Of a stretch of 64,000 nucleotides of DNA, positions 23,717 through 35,783 are shown piece by piece. The stretch covers positions 330,791,302-330,855,301 of the forward strand of contig NC_081413.1 in assembly GCF_030272615.1 (NCBI RefSeq), written 5' to 3'. Every line of letters starts with the position of its first letter. Position 1 is the first letter of the stretch. The notes beneath the pieces are model-generated. The model ran no database searches and was not told the DNA's origin. It saw only the letters and a list, made by a program, of their open reading frames with translations. Position numbers and translations under genes: made by a program. This DNA is from Cryptomeria japonica. Its lineage: Eukaryota; Streptophyta; Pinopsida; Cupressales; Cupressaceae.

Positions 23717-25367
23717 CTGGATCTCCCTCATGCCAGTAGGGATCGTGATATGGTAGCATCTGTGACTGGGAACTACTAGGCTCCCCACACTCAACTAATC
23801 TGTGCACGATGGGTGTAGGCTGGCCCATACTGGAAACAGGTCTTTGCATCGCCTCGTGTTCCCCCTTTTGGGGAATAACGGGAGGATCTAAGGCTACGGT
23901 ATCATCCCCTGAATGGTGAGGAGCTGCATCTGACTCCTCCTCATCATCTCTATCCTCCTCCTCATCATCCCCATCCTCCTCATCATCCTCATCTGCATCC
24001 TCATTCTCCTCATCATCATCTCTCTCCTCCTCCTCGTCACCCTCATCCTCCTCCTCCTCAGCACTAGGTTGATCTCCTATAGGCGGATCAAGACATCCTG
24101 CCTCCTCATGACCCTCTCCCTCCTCTGGCTCCTCTGACCTGGATCCCTGATCCTCATCTTGGTCTCCATGCCTCCATGGACCTGGATGGCCTGTCGGGTG
24201 ATCTGGTGGAAAGATAGGCCCTGGGTATGATCTCATAAACCAGGAATGATACCTGCGTTGTGCCCCGGGGTCTGCAGCATAATCAGTGACCACATCCTAA
24301 TCGGACCCCTCTATATCTGTGATCTCGATATCATCTATCGTCGGTCTCGCTACTGCTCTGGGTCTAGGAAGGACTCGTGAGTGTCTAGTGTAGATGGGCA
24401 CATCGGCTGGGACACACTGCTCTAGCCCGAACTGCCTCCGTACTCAGTCAAAGTAGAATGGGACTATGATGTGTGGATATCGTCCTCTCAGTAGGCGGTT
24501 CCTCTGTAGGCATGCTAACTGTCTCTCCATCCCATCCCATCTGTGCATCCGCAGATATGGTCTCCACACGGTCACCTCGGTTGTCAATCTGTCAACTATC
24601 ACTCTCCAATACAATAGATCTCCAAATCTCCACTCGCTGGTAAGTGGATAAGCAAATACCCTAGGTCGCTCGCTAGTCGTACTCATCGGATAGCCGACAG
24701 GCCTGGTGCATGTAAAGTGCTCAAATATCCACACCTGCAGAAGTGTGCATGTCATCAAGCTGCAACCCTGTCCAAAAACGTACTCCTCGAGGTCGTGATA
24801 GAGATGTGTAAGCATACTCCGACCCCAAGAATATACTCTCCTGTGTCTCTCCATAGCCCTGATGCACCATGTGAGACCCCCATGCATGTGTGTACCTCGC
24901 CCATTAGGGCAGACAGCTAGTGCAATGATGGCTATCATAAGACATCTCATGAGGGGCACCTCTCCTGTAGGATGTAAGAGCCAGCTGACCATGATACGAC
25001 CTCTCATCTCACTCGGCATGACTCTCCCTATGCAATATATCTGCTCCCTCTGATGATCCTCTACTGACCGATCGGTCGCATATGTCACGGTAGCTCCTCT
25101 GATCGGTAGGCGAAGAATGCGGTACACATCCTCAAGTGTCACCGTCATCTCCCCTACTGGAAGCTGGAACGTGCATGTGTCAGGATCCCACCGTTCCATG
25201 AATGCCATCAGCATCGCGGGATGAAATCGGATGGCCGGCATAAGAATCATAGACCACAAACCTACTATCGACAATGTGTCTCTCTCTGCCTGAGTGAGTC
25301 GGGGAATCTGATCTCGCAAACTACGAAGAATCTGTCCCGCCATGTGCTCTCTCATATACGGGAGACC

Positions 25368-25620
25368 CTGCATCACAAAAACATAACTATAATCAGTACT
25401 CAATCATCAAAATCATTCATGCAAAACTGTCGAACATCGTATGCTAACCCTGGCATCTCTCGCCAAGTCCTGATTGGGGCCATGGTGCCTTGTCAAGGAC
25501 CATGGCGCCCTGAAGGGACCATGGCACCCTGTGTGGGACCCACGGTTGGGTTCCAGGGCCCACAAACGATCACAGAAAGTCAAATGCAGAAAATCAAAAG
25601 TCAATGTTCAGTCAACTCAC
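25368..25620 (-). other. Intron 1 of the antisense PMD gene
   Basis: Donor GAG|GTGAGT at 25621/25620 and acceptor TTTTTGTGATGCAG|G at 25368/25367, phase 0, 253 nt. The intron contains a GC-rich stretch (about 25470-25555) with repeats of CATGGCGCCCTG and GGGACCATGG, resembling the palindromic array of the Tat-B LTRs. Confidence 0.8.
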
Positions 25621-25701
25621 CTCGTCCAGTGGCTCGTCGTCGATCACGGCCTGTCGCATAATCTCAATCCTCGTGGGACGCTCTGGTCGTCGTGAAGGCA
25701 T

Positions 25702-26281
25702 GATGATGGCTATGTGGGCTCCGCTGCAATGAACAATACTCAGAATCAATAAAGTGACAAGTGCAATAGTCACTTTCAAGGTATATACTTTCATTCCTTT
25801 ACATTTACTTTCAAAACCCTAATTTTCCTCTATCACTCATTTCATCATAACTTGAGTTTGGGAGATGCGATTTTCGAACCGTTTGTTGCGTAGAAATCGT
25901 ATTTTCATTCCCCTACTCTCGGGATGTTCCAAAAAGTGCTCTGATGAAGCCTTTTCAGTGAACATCCCTCATCAATACTCTCTTACACAATTTGTCGTAA
26001 GTAAACATGCTACCCTGTTTCACCTCCCTAATAAGCAAGTCGAAACAGGGGGGGGCATATAGCTACTCACAAATTTCATCACCTTCCTTAGTAAGCATTA
26101 GGTGATTTTGTGATCTAACGTGTGTTTTGTAGGGTGCGGTTCCTAACTGTGTACTGCAGATACCGCTGGGGGCTTCGTCCGACAACTTATGGATATATCC
26201 TTTTTCAAATGATGTTTACTTTCTGTACTTTAGCTTGCATATGCACGTAGTACTCATATGACCGCTAAAGTGGGGGCTAAA
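25702..26281. promoter_or_regulatory. Upstream region of the PMD gene and Tat-B polypurine tract
   Basis: The 580 bp between the PMD start codon and the 3' LTR must carry the minus-strand promoter unless transcription starts in the LTR. No clear TATA box is seen in the right place. At its right end AAAGTGGGGGCTAAA (26267-26281) is the polypurine tract priming plus-strand synthesis of Tat-B. Confidence 0.55.
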
Positions 26282-27938
26282 TGTAACGTCATAAATTGTA
26301 CGCACTTGCTAAAGCAGTACAATTTAACACCTAGTTTAGCACCCGCCTTGGCGCAGTTGCATTTTGCATTTCATTTCCCCTTTAGCACTTAATTAATCAA
26401 ATTAATTAGGTCTAAAGGTTCTATTTCATCAGCTTCCACATCATAAAGTCGGGCCCTTTCATTAAAGCGTGCCCCTTTCATTTTATTCTTCCAATACACT
26501 ACTTAATCAAAAACCCTAATTAGGCCCTATTCTGAGCTTGGGGGCTTGATTTCGGGGGTCAAAACATCTCGAAATCACCTGTAACTTCGGGATTCTCTCT
26601 AAAATCATCATATCTGACGGCCCTGAAAATTTGGTGAAAAGTTGTCGGGACCGTGGCGCCCGGAGTGCACACGGTCCCGGACATTTTTCTTGAAATTTTA
26701 GGAGCGCGATCCAATCATATAATAAAGCTTAACCCCAAGAAATTGGCGGGATATTCAATCTCTAGGTCGGCCAAAAATTGGAATTGAGACCTAGGGTTTC
26801 ATACATAAGAGCTCTCTTTCTTCATTTGAAGGGATCCGAATTTTGTTTTCAGGAACCTCATATGCAGCGAAAGAGCAGATCTTTGAAGACTTCAACAACT
26901 TTCAACATCCCTCTATCAAGCATTTATCAAATCCATTCATCCATTTAGGGCTTGGAAGACATTGAAGAACAATAGGAGATTACCGACTGAAGATTGGCTT
27001 GTACTCCTCCCTTGAGGGTTGGGTATGATTTCATGTTGTTTTCATGTCTTTGCATAAGCTTCAATATCTCATTTATTCATGCTTTAGATCACTTTGCATC
27101 TTGATTTGGAGCATTTACATTATCATTAACAAGCAATTAGGGTTTACTTTCTAGGTTGCTCTAGTTTGCTTACTTGCATTTTAGATCTTGCACACACACA
27201 AGGTCTGCACAGACATTACTTTTACAATACAACTTGGCTATTCGTGGAGGTGGAAATCACCGAAGCGGGGGTTTGACTAAGGCAAAACCCTATATAGCCG
27301 CCCAAACACCTTTTTCAGATATAAGTGCAGGTTTCAAGACTCGGACAACGCCGCAGGTTGCAGATCCGAAAAAAGCAGGTCGAGACAGCACCCCACATCA
27401 AATTGCAGAGCAGAATACCAGGACAGGGGCATGGGGCGCCCTGGTCCTTCCAGGACAGGGGCGCTGGGCGCCCTGGTCCCTGGGACAGAGGCGCTGGGCG
27501 CCCTAGTCCTCCTGACAGACAACATTTCAGACAGTTTCTAGAGTGCAAAACAGCAGTTTCAGGTGCAGTTCCGGGACAGAATCAGGACAGTGGCGCCCGC
27601 GCCCCCGTCCTGAACATTTTCAGTCAAACTTTGACTCCGGGTACGCATCTGCATTCTTGTTTTATCCTTGTGTTTACAGCTTTCCATTGTTTAAGTTCAA
27701 TTCTGCAATCTTGTTGTTAGCTCATACTTGCATTTTAGGGTTAGGAATTGAACTTGCATAATCTTACCCTTCAATTACAACAAAGGAATAGAAACCCTAA
27801 TAGGTAGCCCGTGGCTCTCTCTTTCACAAAAAGAAGTATCCAATTGTGTGATACCTCTAGGCTCTTTCGTATTCCGTAATGTGTGTCAAAAGGTAGGATT
27901 AGGGCATGATAACCTAGTCTCGCTTTTTCCCCCACACA
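26282..27938 (+). repeat. Tat-B 3' LTR
   Basis: Direct repeat of 15134-16790, also 1657 bp. It is preceded by the polypurine tract and followed by GTATG. The GC-rich palindrome array (27420-27512) has kept more CpG sites than in the 5' LTR, where several read CA or TG. Confidence 0.95.
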
Positions 27939-27943
27939 GTATG

Positions 27944-29223
27944 ATGACATGATTTACTATTTGTTGAATCTTAGGTGTCCTCCCCATTTTAACCTCGTGT
28001 AGAAGAGAGCTTTAAGAATGAAAATTCAAAAGTATATGGTTCAGGGGTTCATACTATACAAGAAAAATGATGAAGGAATCTACTTGAGGTGCATTGGAAA
28101 AGAAGAAGCAAAACAAATCATGGAGAACTTCCATAGTAAGTTCAAAATGAGTCATGGAGGTGGTTTGGCAACCGCACAATTGTAAGAGCGCAATGCTATT
28201 AACCCACACTTTTTAAAGATGCATATGAACATGTGAAGGCATGCCACACATGTTAGGTGGCCACTATTCGAGAGAAAAATCTTGCCATGCCACTTCAACC
28301 TGTCATTGAAGTGCGACCTTTTCCAAAGTGGGGATTGGACTTTAGTGGGATGATCAATCCAACTTCTTCAGCACAACACAAATACATCCTTACTACTACA
28401 GACTACTACATAAGATAGTCAGAAGCCCAAGCCTGGAAACTTTTCACAATTGACGTAGTAATAAAATTTCTTGAAGAAAATATCATTACAAGGTTTGGAT
28501 GTCCTCATGCATTGGTGTGTGGCACTGGCTCTGCATTCTCATCTTTGAAGTTTTCCAACTAGGCTTTTGGGTATGGAATAATGTTGAAGTTTTCTTCAAA
28601 TTACTATCCATGGGATAATGGACTGGTGGAATCAACAAATAAGAACTTGTTGAGTGCAATCAAGCAGTTGTTGAACAACAATTCCAAGGACTAACACATA
28701 GTTGAAATTTGCCCTTTGGGCAAACAGAACACGGATAAAGAATTCCTTGGGAATATGTCCATATCATCTAGTCTACGAGCAAGACCCAATCTTTCCAGTG
28801 CAATTGAGAATCCCAACTCTGTAGTTTCTACAAGAGTATTTGGAAGGTGAAGTCAGAGTGCAAACATGTCTCTTACAGTTGTTACACTTGGAAGAAAAAT
28901 GAGATCAAGCCTTGGAGAATTTTGTGAAGCATCAAGGAGTGATCAAACATTGGTTTGACAAATAGGCTAAGATTAAGTTATTTAGGATTTCCGACTTGGT
29001 CTTATGTTGGGATAAGACCCATGAGCGAAGAGGTGAGCATGAAAATTTTGATAAGTTATGGATGGGCCCATATCAAATCTTTGAAATCCTAGTGGATAAT
29101 GCACTTAAAATAAAAACTCTAATAGGAGAAGATGTTCATTGCTCACCAATGGACAGTTCTTCAAGAATTATTTCCAATTATACGTTTCCTTCCAGGGATT
29201 TATTTTATACAGTATTAGATTAG
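27944..29223 (+). pseudogene. pol: Gypsy-A integrase (broken)
   Basis: The right half of the Gypsy-A pol resumes after Tat-B. The zinc region shows HSKFKMSHGGGLATAQL. The core shows KWGLDFSGMINPTSS, ILTTTDYYIR, FLEENIITRFGCP, then VCGTGSAFSS, where the catalytic SDNG is replaced by CGTG, and YYPWDNGLVESTNKNLL. The last part (28996-29223) has a chromodomain-like basic end, VLCWDKTHERRGEH and WMGPYQIFEILVDNALKIKT. Stops occur throughout, and the second catalytic Asp is lost. Confidence 0.82.
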
Positions 29224-30005
29224 GTTTCCCCTTTCTTTGTTTCGTGTTTGCTTTTCAGTTTGATTTTGGTTTTGCCTTACCTATTTTGGGATTTTGGTGT
29301 CGGTTTTTTGTTTTGGTTTTGGTGTCAGTTTCCCTTGAGCTTGTCTGCTTATGTGGTTTTTCTTAAGTCTAGGGTTTTGAGTGGCTTGAATGTTTGGAGT
29401 ATCCATTTGTGAGTAGGGTGATGATGTTTTCTTTTGCACAAGTCTAATTGTCTCCCACTAATGTTGTATCTTGACACTGGACTTTTGAGATTGTCATATT
29501 TCACACACCTAATCAATTGCTCTAAGTCATTTAAGATTCTTGGGAGAAGTTATGGCTGGTGATAATCTTATATCTTGCTTTAGTGCCACTAAAATTCACT
29601 GCTTACAAGCCAAATAAGGAATTGACGAAAATGGAAATGTAATATCAAAAGAAAAGAAAAGTTGAAAAAATGACAAAAAACATCAAAGCATTGGCTTTGG
29701 GAATATGTGGATAACTCTATCAGGGCTATGGACGCCCAGCTGGCAATGGAGCAATATTTGTGGGAATTTCAGCGACAACCTCACCGAAGCTATGGATGCT
29801 TGATTGGCATCGAGACAATGTCCAGGATGCTTTTGAAGCATAGATACCTTTAGCTTGCCATGACTAATTCTAGGGGTCTTGATGCTCTTGTGAGATGGAA
29901 TTAATGCATATGCACACATTTAAGAAATCTCCAATGAATGTGTGTTAATCTGGGTTCTAGCCTTGAAGTGTTTTTCAACACTTCTCTCAAGGAGTCGCTA
30001 GATGT
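29224..30005 (+). other. Gypsy-A 3' untranslated region
   Basis: No gene. From about 29450 to 30005 it is homologous, in inverted orientation, to 36791-37490: shared blocks are GCTTTGGGAA, CTATGGA, CTGGCAATGGAGCAATAT and CTAGATGTTGTGAC. Both copies end at the TGTGAC that starts an LTR, so this is the conserved 3' flank of the family LTR. A clear polypurine tract is not seen. Confidence 0.65.
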
Positions 30006-30292
30006 TGTGACCTAATCACATATCACCCCATTCCAAATGGGGACCCCCTACATTTTAGGTCTAATTAGTCATTTGGTTGTGGTCCTTTGGGTCTTTTTTG
30101 CAGCAATACTTTCAATCTCCCTGAGCCTGCAAGTGTTTGGCAAATTCTGATCAAGACTACAAGTGTTTTAAGTGAATTTGACTAAGCTCAGATCTTGTTT
30201 TATCTATTTTAGGGTTTTTTACCTTCAGGTTGAGATTCGAGGTCATTTTCTTAGGGTTTTGAAAAATCTAAGCATAGCAATGAAGTCAAAAT

Positions 30293-30625
30293 TGTTGGCC
30301 CAGTTTGTCATTGAGTCAAAAGATCGATCTATCAACGCCCGATACAAACTATAGAGATATGGGTCGCACGGGAGGCGGTTAGTCCCTTGTCACAAATCCC
30401 GAGGGGAGCACTAACCATTTTGCCAATAATCTCCCCCTTAGCATTACCCGAGGGGATTTGAACCTGTGGCCCAATGCTCTAATACCATTTGTTGGCCCAA
30501 TTTGTCATTGCGTCAAAAGATTGATCTATCAATGCCCGATACAAACTGTAGAGATATGGATCGCACGGGAGGCGGTTAGTCCCTTGTTATGAATCCCGAG
30601 GGGAGAGTTGACCATTTTGCCAACA
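30293..30625 (-). mobile_element. TRIM: miniature LTR retrotransposon (333 bp)
   Basis: Two 136-bp direct repeats, 30293-30428 and 30490-30625, each beginning TGTTGGCCCA; the right copy ends GCCAACA, a perfect inverted terminus. The 61-bp interior, read on the minus strand, has a primer-binding site TGGTATTAGAGC (30487-30476), two bases after the right LTR, and a polypurine tract AAGGGGGAGAT next to the left LTR. Flanks AAAAT/AAAAC match in four of five bases. No coding capacity; such elements depend on proteins of autonomous copia elements. Confidence 0.92.
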
Positions 30626-30673
30626 AAAACCTTTCAAGGAAACTATCAGTGAAATTTGAGCGTATTCTAAGCA

Positions 30674-30856
30674 CTTACTATTTTTATTGTCTATTTTTAG
30701 TAACTGTGTCTTGAGTTGGCCTAATTTTGTGTTTAAACAAACTTACTATTTTTAGTAGTTTCTTTTTTTAGTAAGTCTATTTTTAGTAAGTGTCACCCTG
30801 TCCCAGCTTGCCCTAATTTAATGTTTGAAAGTACTTACTATTTTTGGCAAGCTTAT
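30674..30856 (+). repeat. Array of short palindromes in the Gypsy-A 3' LTR
   Basis: Four to five copies of CTTACTATTTTTAGTAAG or halves of it (30674, 30702, 30745, 30769-30790, 30834), irregularly spaced. The motif is a near-perfect inverted repeat and could fold as a short hairpin. Confidence 0.6.
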
Positions 30857-30859
30857 CTC

Positions 30860-31627
30860 AAGTAGTTGACAAGACACTCAAGGCAGAGCATTCTTGAAAA
30901 TCCAAGTCCAAATCCGGAAACTTGAAAAAGCAAGCAACTCATCAGAAAAATATCTAAGTCTAGAACTCCTTCCAAATTTGGCAAAAACACGAAAAATTTC
31001 CTCTAAGGCATGAGAAATCTTCCACAATCCTAAAATGGCAGTCAAAATTGGAAAGATGAGATATTTTACAAGTCTAAGAGGAATTTCTAAATTTCAAAGA
31101 ATTCCTTTATCTCTTTGGAAAAGTGCTCCAAGAAGGATTTGGGGGTTAGAATGATGAAGAGGAGGAAAGTAAACATTTTTCAAATTCCTTCACCTCCTAA
31201 TAATGATGCTCAAGGAAGGGATAGGGTGCTAAAGTCAAAACAAGGACTTCTTTCCTCCAACTAAAATTCCTCCTCCCAATAGGAAATGCGCTAGAAGGAG
31301 AAGTTGAGCGTTGGAAACAAGTCGAGGAGGATTTTCCTTCTGTCTCCAAACTTCTTCATCATGATCAAAATACACCCAAGGTTGAAAATAGAATGTGGAA
31401 TTCATTATATGGAGGAATTTTCCAAATTTTCTAGATATACCTAAGGAAGATGAAAAATGTAAAATTTGTCTAAGACATGAAGAAATTCCTTCCTTAAGGA
31501 ACGAATTTCTTCTCTAGTTCAAAATGTGCCCAAGGTTGGAAGCAGGACATGAAAATCAAGGTTCATGAGGAAAATTCAAAATTCAAGAAAATTCCTTCCG
31601 CAAGGTGGAATTATGCGCCAAGGAGAA
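30860..31627 (+). repeat. Degenerate minisatellite in the Gypsy-A 3' LTR
   Basis: No gene. Recurrent palindromic cores AATTCCTTCC...GGAATT (clearest at 31482-31506 and 31584-31608), separated by 70-150 bp, with words such as TGCGCCAAGG and CCCAAGGTTG nearby. The array continues after element E with TTTCCTCTTTCGAAAAC (44186). It is the counterpart of the hairpin arrays in the LTRs at 60711 and 62191. Confidence 0.5.
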
Positions 31628-32871
31628 TGTCGTATGCTTAAAATCATCATTGCTTAACAAGAAATAATAAGGAAAATCATGAAACCCTGTTCTAGCTAAA
31701 GAATTCAAACAATATCAATGGAATAACACAATCAAAACAATAAGGATGTAAAATATCAATTAAGGCTCCATATCCCATGATCGCATATGGCTTCCATTGT
31801 TCTTCTCTTCTCCGTGGTATGATGGCTCTCAGATATTATGTTGGCAACCTGCAATTGACATAAAGATTTGAAGTTCGTGATTCGATTAAAAATGGAGAAT
31901 TGATGTTGAATCTATAGATTTTTGGGTGAGATTGATTGAGAGGTGGAACAAAATGATTAAGAGGTGGAACTCAAGTGAGCTCACATGATGATTGATAGTT
32001 GATCTATTGATTTGGAGGTGGAACAAAATAGATTGAATAGTTAATTGAGTTAACTGATTGAGAAAAAAGCTAATTGAAAGATGAAAAAGAATGATTGGAG
32101 GGGAATTAAAGAATGATGCAATTAATCAATTAATTTAAAAGATCAATTAAAATAGATGGAATAGTTAATTGATTGATGACTGATTGAAAGTTTTTTGGAA
32201 AAAAAAAAAAGCAAAGTGGAAGACAGAAATAGAGATTGAAAAGATAATTGATTTAATTAATTAATTAATTGAATTATTTAATTTAGCATGTGCTTGAACT
32301 TTGACTTTGATTTTCAATTTAATATTTGCATGAGATTTAATTCAAATATTGAATTTATTTTAAATTCAATTTGTTATTTGAATATATTTAGAACTTGACT
32401 TTGATTTTCAATTTGATTTTTGAAATCATGCACGTGTATTTGAATAAATTTGGAAGAAATTAGAAGAACGTGAATTTGAATTCGAATTTGAGGAATTAAT
32501 GAAATTAGATGAAATTGGAATTTGGGGATTTAGAATTGGAATTAGAAAAATTAATTACTTAATTAAATAATTTAAAGAAATTATTTAATTATTTAGAAAT
32601 TGAATTTAGTTAAATAATAAAGATTATTTAATTTAAAGGATTAAAGTCACAATTAATTAAATAATTAATATTTAATTAATATTTAGAAAAGGGTTAATGA
32701 TTAATTGATTAGGATAGAATAGAAATTGAAATAGGATAATCAGTAATATGATGAAGAAATATGAATTTAAAAGAATAAGATTATCTAGCTTAATTAAATA
32801 ATTAAAGAATTATTTAACTAATTAAAGGAATAATTAGTACATGATCAATGAGACATTTCTAGGTGTCTACA
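31628..32871 (-). repeat. Element E 3' LTR
   Basis: Minus-strand start TGTAGACACCTAGAAATG at 32871, end CATACGACA at 31628. Shares the landmarks GCTTAAAATCATCATTGCTTAA and TCCGTGGTATGATGGCTCTC (each present in both LTRs with single changes). Confidence 0.9.
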
Positions 32872-34390
32872 TTTTCCCCTCTTTAAGAGAATGTCGGAAC
32901 AACATTGTTTCAAAGAAAAAGAAAAATTGCTTGCCCTAGTATACCCCGACAACGCTTAGGGTGTAATGCCCCCTCAAGAGATTATTTATGCATTAAAGGT
33001 ATGAATGATCTCTTGGAAGAAGAAGATTGTGAGGTAGAAGAATAGTTAGTTGATTAGAGATAGAGATAGGTGATGTGAAGATGATATTGAGATAGAATAT
33101 GAGAGAATGAACCTTAGAATGAAATTAAATGAAAGATGGGAATTAGAAGAAATTAAGAATGATTGATATGAGATGATAGATTGATAATGATAGACTGAAA
33201 ATGAAGATGATGGTTTTCATGAACTTTTGTGCCTTTATTCATAGTGCAATATATGTTCATCATTGAGTCTTATTATGTAACAATGGAGCTTTGCGCATCA
33301 GGGTATAAGGATCCAAGATGTAAAGATATCTCATTGCAAAAACAAACACATAGCAGACAAGGAGTGAACCCTCCATTCTGGTTGTAGCGCCAAGGGGCGC
33401 AGTATGTGTGATAGCCACAAGCATAACTATCCATGATATTTTACATGAGATATTTGCCGAATGAACGTACCAACACAGACACTCGAGGTACCATTGCCCC
33501 AGAACTTCATTGGTTCACACAACAAACAACAAACAAAGAAAAATATAATGTCCATCATGGCTCCTCTAGTCACTTGTGGACATCCTTGAGTAGCATAGGA
33601 ACATAATCTGTCCCCAAATGATAAAAGATAAAGACTAACTAGAACAAAATTCAGCACCCATACTGATTTGTGTCTTCACTTTGATTACTTGATGTGATAG
33701 TTGATAATGTCTGATCTCCGAAAGTGTGGACCCCGTTTAAGACTGACCTGTCTGATTTTGAATGTATCCTCTTCTATTTAAGACAAGATAATGATCACTT
33801 GATATGGATATTTGATATGATTGATTAGACAGCTTGATCGGTTGATTGCAGATTGTTACTTAGATAGTTGTATCCTTTGTTAACTTTGTGCAAATCGTTT
33901 GTTGGATATCTGCTAGGGTGTTTGATTCTTGCAAGATTTTTTATTGCAAGTTTTTTTATTGTTTTGATTATTTTTTAGATTTTTTAGTTCTTTTTCCAAG
34001 AGCTTTTTCAATGTTTTGGGATTTTTTCAGGATCATATTTGAATGTTTTTGGTTGACTTTTGTGTTTTCTCAATGTTTTTGGATTGATTTTTTGATAGAT
34101 GAAACATGACCTATCATCAATTGATAAAGATAAATCAATAAAAGATAAAACTAACTTGACCAAATGAGTCAATAACCATACTGATCTTCTTGCCAAGGAT
34201 AAGTGTTTCTTGATTGGATGTTTGTTTGATAGGATGCCCATTGTAGGAAAGATGTGTCTGTTAGGACATGATATTTGATAGGTACCTATTTTAGGAATGA
34301 TGTATCCATAAAGGCACGTTGTTTGATAAGGATGCTTAAACTGATAGGCAATTGATCGATTAATTTGTAGGCTAGCTTGGTAGTTTGTTT
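32872..34390. other. Element E interior, 3' noncoding part
   Basis: No gene. 33000-33200 is a purine-rich, GATAGA/GATGA-rich stretch; 33900-34100 is T-rich, with GGGATTTTTTCAGGATCA (34018) that recurs in altered form at 35806-35825 on the other side of the coiled-coil frame. This suggests that the segment between about 34390 and 35800 may be an insertion. Confidence 0.4.
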
Positions 34391-34514
34391 GTTGTTGATC
34401 TAATTTGTTTTTTATTAAGGAAAATCAGGTTTTAAGGGACCCGAAACCCGCTTACATAACATAAAGATAAGCAAGAAAGAAGCTAGAGAGAACAGTATAT
34501 AGAAACAAAAGTTG

Positions 34515-35783
34515 CTAAAGACCAGCAGAAAAACCAGTAGCTAGGGATAAGGACAACAAAAAACCAACGAGAGACTGGCAAACAAAGACCAGTATTACAT
34601 TTCCGATAAAAAAAATTATAGATTCTTCTGCGTCCTTAACCAGCATCATCATAGCCTTAGCAGCTTCTCTCAGGTCTTTGTTTTCTTGCTTCTGATGGAT
34701 GTATTTAGTCTTCATCTCCAAATCACTGGTAGTCTGCCTTGTTCTTCGTCTAGAGGATTGGGGAGCAGAGCTTGAGGTCGGCATATCGTCAATGATCACC
34801 ATCTCTTTGTTCTGTTGGTTCTTCTCCAGACAATCAACCAGGTCGTTCATATTTTGAGACAAGACCTTCAAAACCTCAAGGCTGTGATTCATAAATTTCT
34901 TCAAGGCCTTCTCGATTTTAGTAATCCGATTGATAATAATTTCATTATCAACCTCAGCCTTGTCTTTGACGATTTTGATCACATCTTCAAGATGCTTCAA
35001 GTCTCCCTTAATCAAATCCTTTTCTGGCTAGTTCTGCATTTCAATTTCATCATCTGCCTCACTGGTGTCCACCTCTGCATCCTCTTTCCCAGTATTGGTA
35101 TCCTTAATCAAATTCTGAATCTTATAATCCAAATCTCTTTGTTTGTTCTGAATACTGGAGATATTTTCAATTACCCATTTCTGGAATTTGAAAAATTCCA
35201 GAGTGTTATTTCTGGCAACGTTCAAAATGGAGTTCGTCATTTCCCTACCCTACGCAGAGCTCACAAAATTAGGGTTAAATTCCTCCGTGGTATTCTGAGC
35301 AACATTCCTGCTATCCAAGACAATAGGGTTTGAATTAGGCTTTTCAACATACACTTTTCTCTGCACCTCCTCCTCTTCTCCTACAACCGCTTTCTTCTCA
35401 TTCTCTGCTTCATCATCAGTCGCCTTCCCCTATTCCTCCTCTGACCCAGCTTCCACATCCGTGTTCTCTTTATCTACATCATCAACCCTCACTTTCTTAT
35501 GAAGAGGATCATTAGACAAATCATCGTCAAACTCAAAACCATCATGACTATCTAAAATATGGGCATTTACCACCAAAGGATCTTCCTTATTAACCCTTGC
35601 TTTTTTCTTCAAATGCTCATAAATAAGCAAAATGGGACCTTGGTAAGCTATGGGATAGGATTTGGGTTTTTTTGCATGGTCGGCCAAGCTTTCATTCAGG
35701 GACGAAAGTTGATCTGATTTGTTAAGCCCAATGTTTTGATATGTTTTGATGGATGGTCTATGCTTTATTTCTTTGATTTTCAA
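34515..35783 (-). pseudogene. Coiled-coil protein frame in element E with three TAG codons
   Basis: One uninterrupted minus-strand frame of 423 codons except for TAG at about 35430, 35247 and 35028. The N-terminal part is basic then acidic (FEFDDDLSNDPLHKKVRVDD). The middle has long helices with heptad spacing (EFFKFQKWVIENISSIQNKQ, IINRITKIEKALKKFMNHSL, VLKVLSQNMNDLVDCLEKN). Then come a Ser/Arg linker and a hydrophobic C-terminus (IIFFIGNVILVFVCQSLVGF). The end at 34390 is followed on the minus strand by TTAATAAAAAAC, polyadenylation-like, so it may be a retroposed copy of a gene or an element ORF. I do not recognise the family. Confidence 0.55.

Larger units (their letters stand above)
23236..25701 (-). 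pseudogene. Antisense plant mobile domain (PMD) gene inside Tat-B, three exons
   Basis: Exon 1 is 25701-25621 (27 codons, start MPSRRPERPTRIEIMRQAV). Exon 2 is 25367-23717. Exon 3 is 23636-23236. Both introns are GT-AG and the frame is kept across both. Exon 2 encodes the PMD (aminotransferase-like, PF10536 type): RFHPAMLMAFMERWDPDTC, TFQLPVGEMTVTLEDVYRIL, RLPIRGATV, LLYWRVIVDRLTTEVTVWRP. A tail of Asp/Glu runs follows (24170-23930). Exon 3 is a predicted coiled coil (VEIWRERERALSEDLQRAHH) with a Ser/Arg-rich end. Two stops break exon 2: TGA at 24444-24446 (FD*VRRQFG) and TAG at 24297-24299. Plant MAIN/MAIL proteins share this domain and act in nuclear genome maintenance and silencing; the role in the element is unknown. 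Confidence 0.85.

Noticed and set aside
24466-25053. Plus-strand open frames over the PMD region
   Set aside because: They are shadows of the minus-strand PMD exon, which has the domain, splice sites and codon pattern.
30429-30489. tRNA-derived SINE (GGTTCAAATCC on the minus strand resembles a B box)
   Set aside because: The segment is the interior of a TRIM with primer-binding site and polypurine tract between two equal LTRs; no A box at the proper distance.
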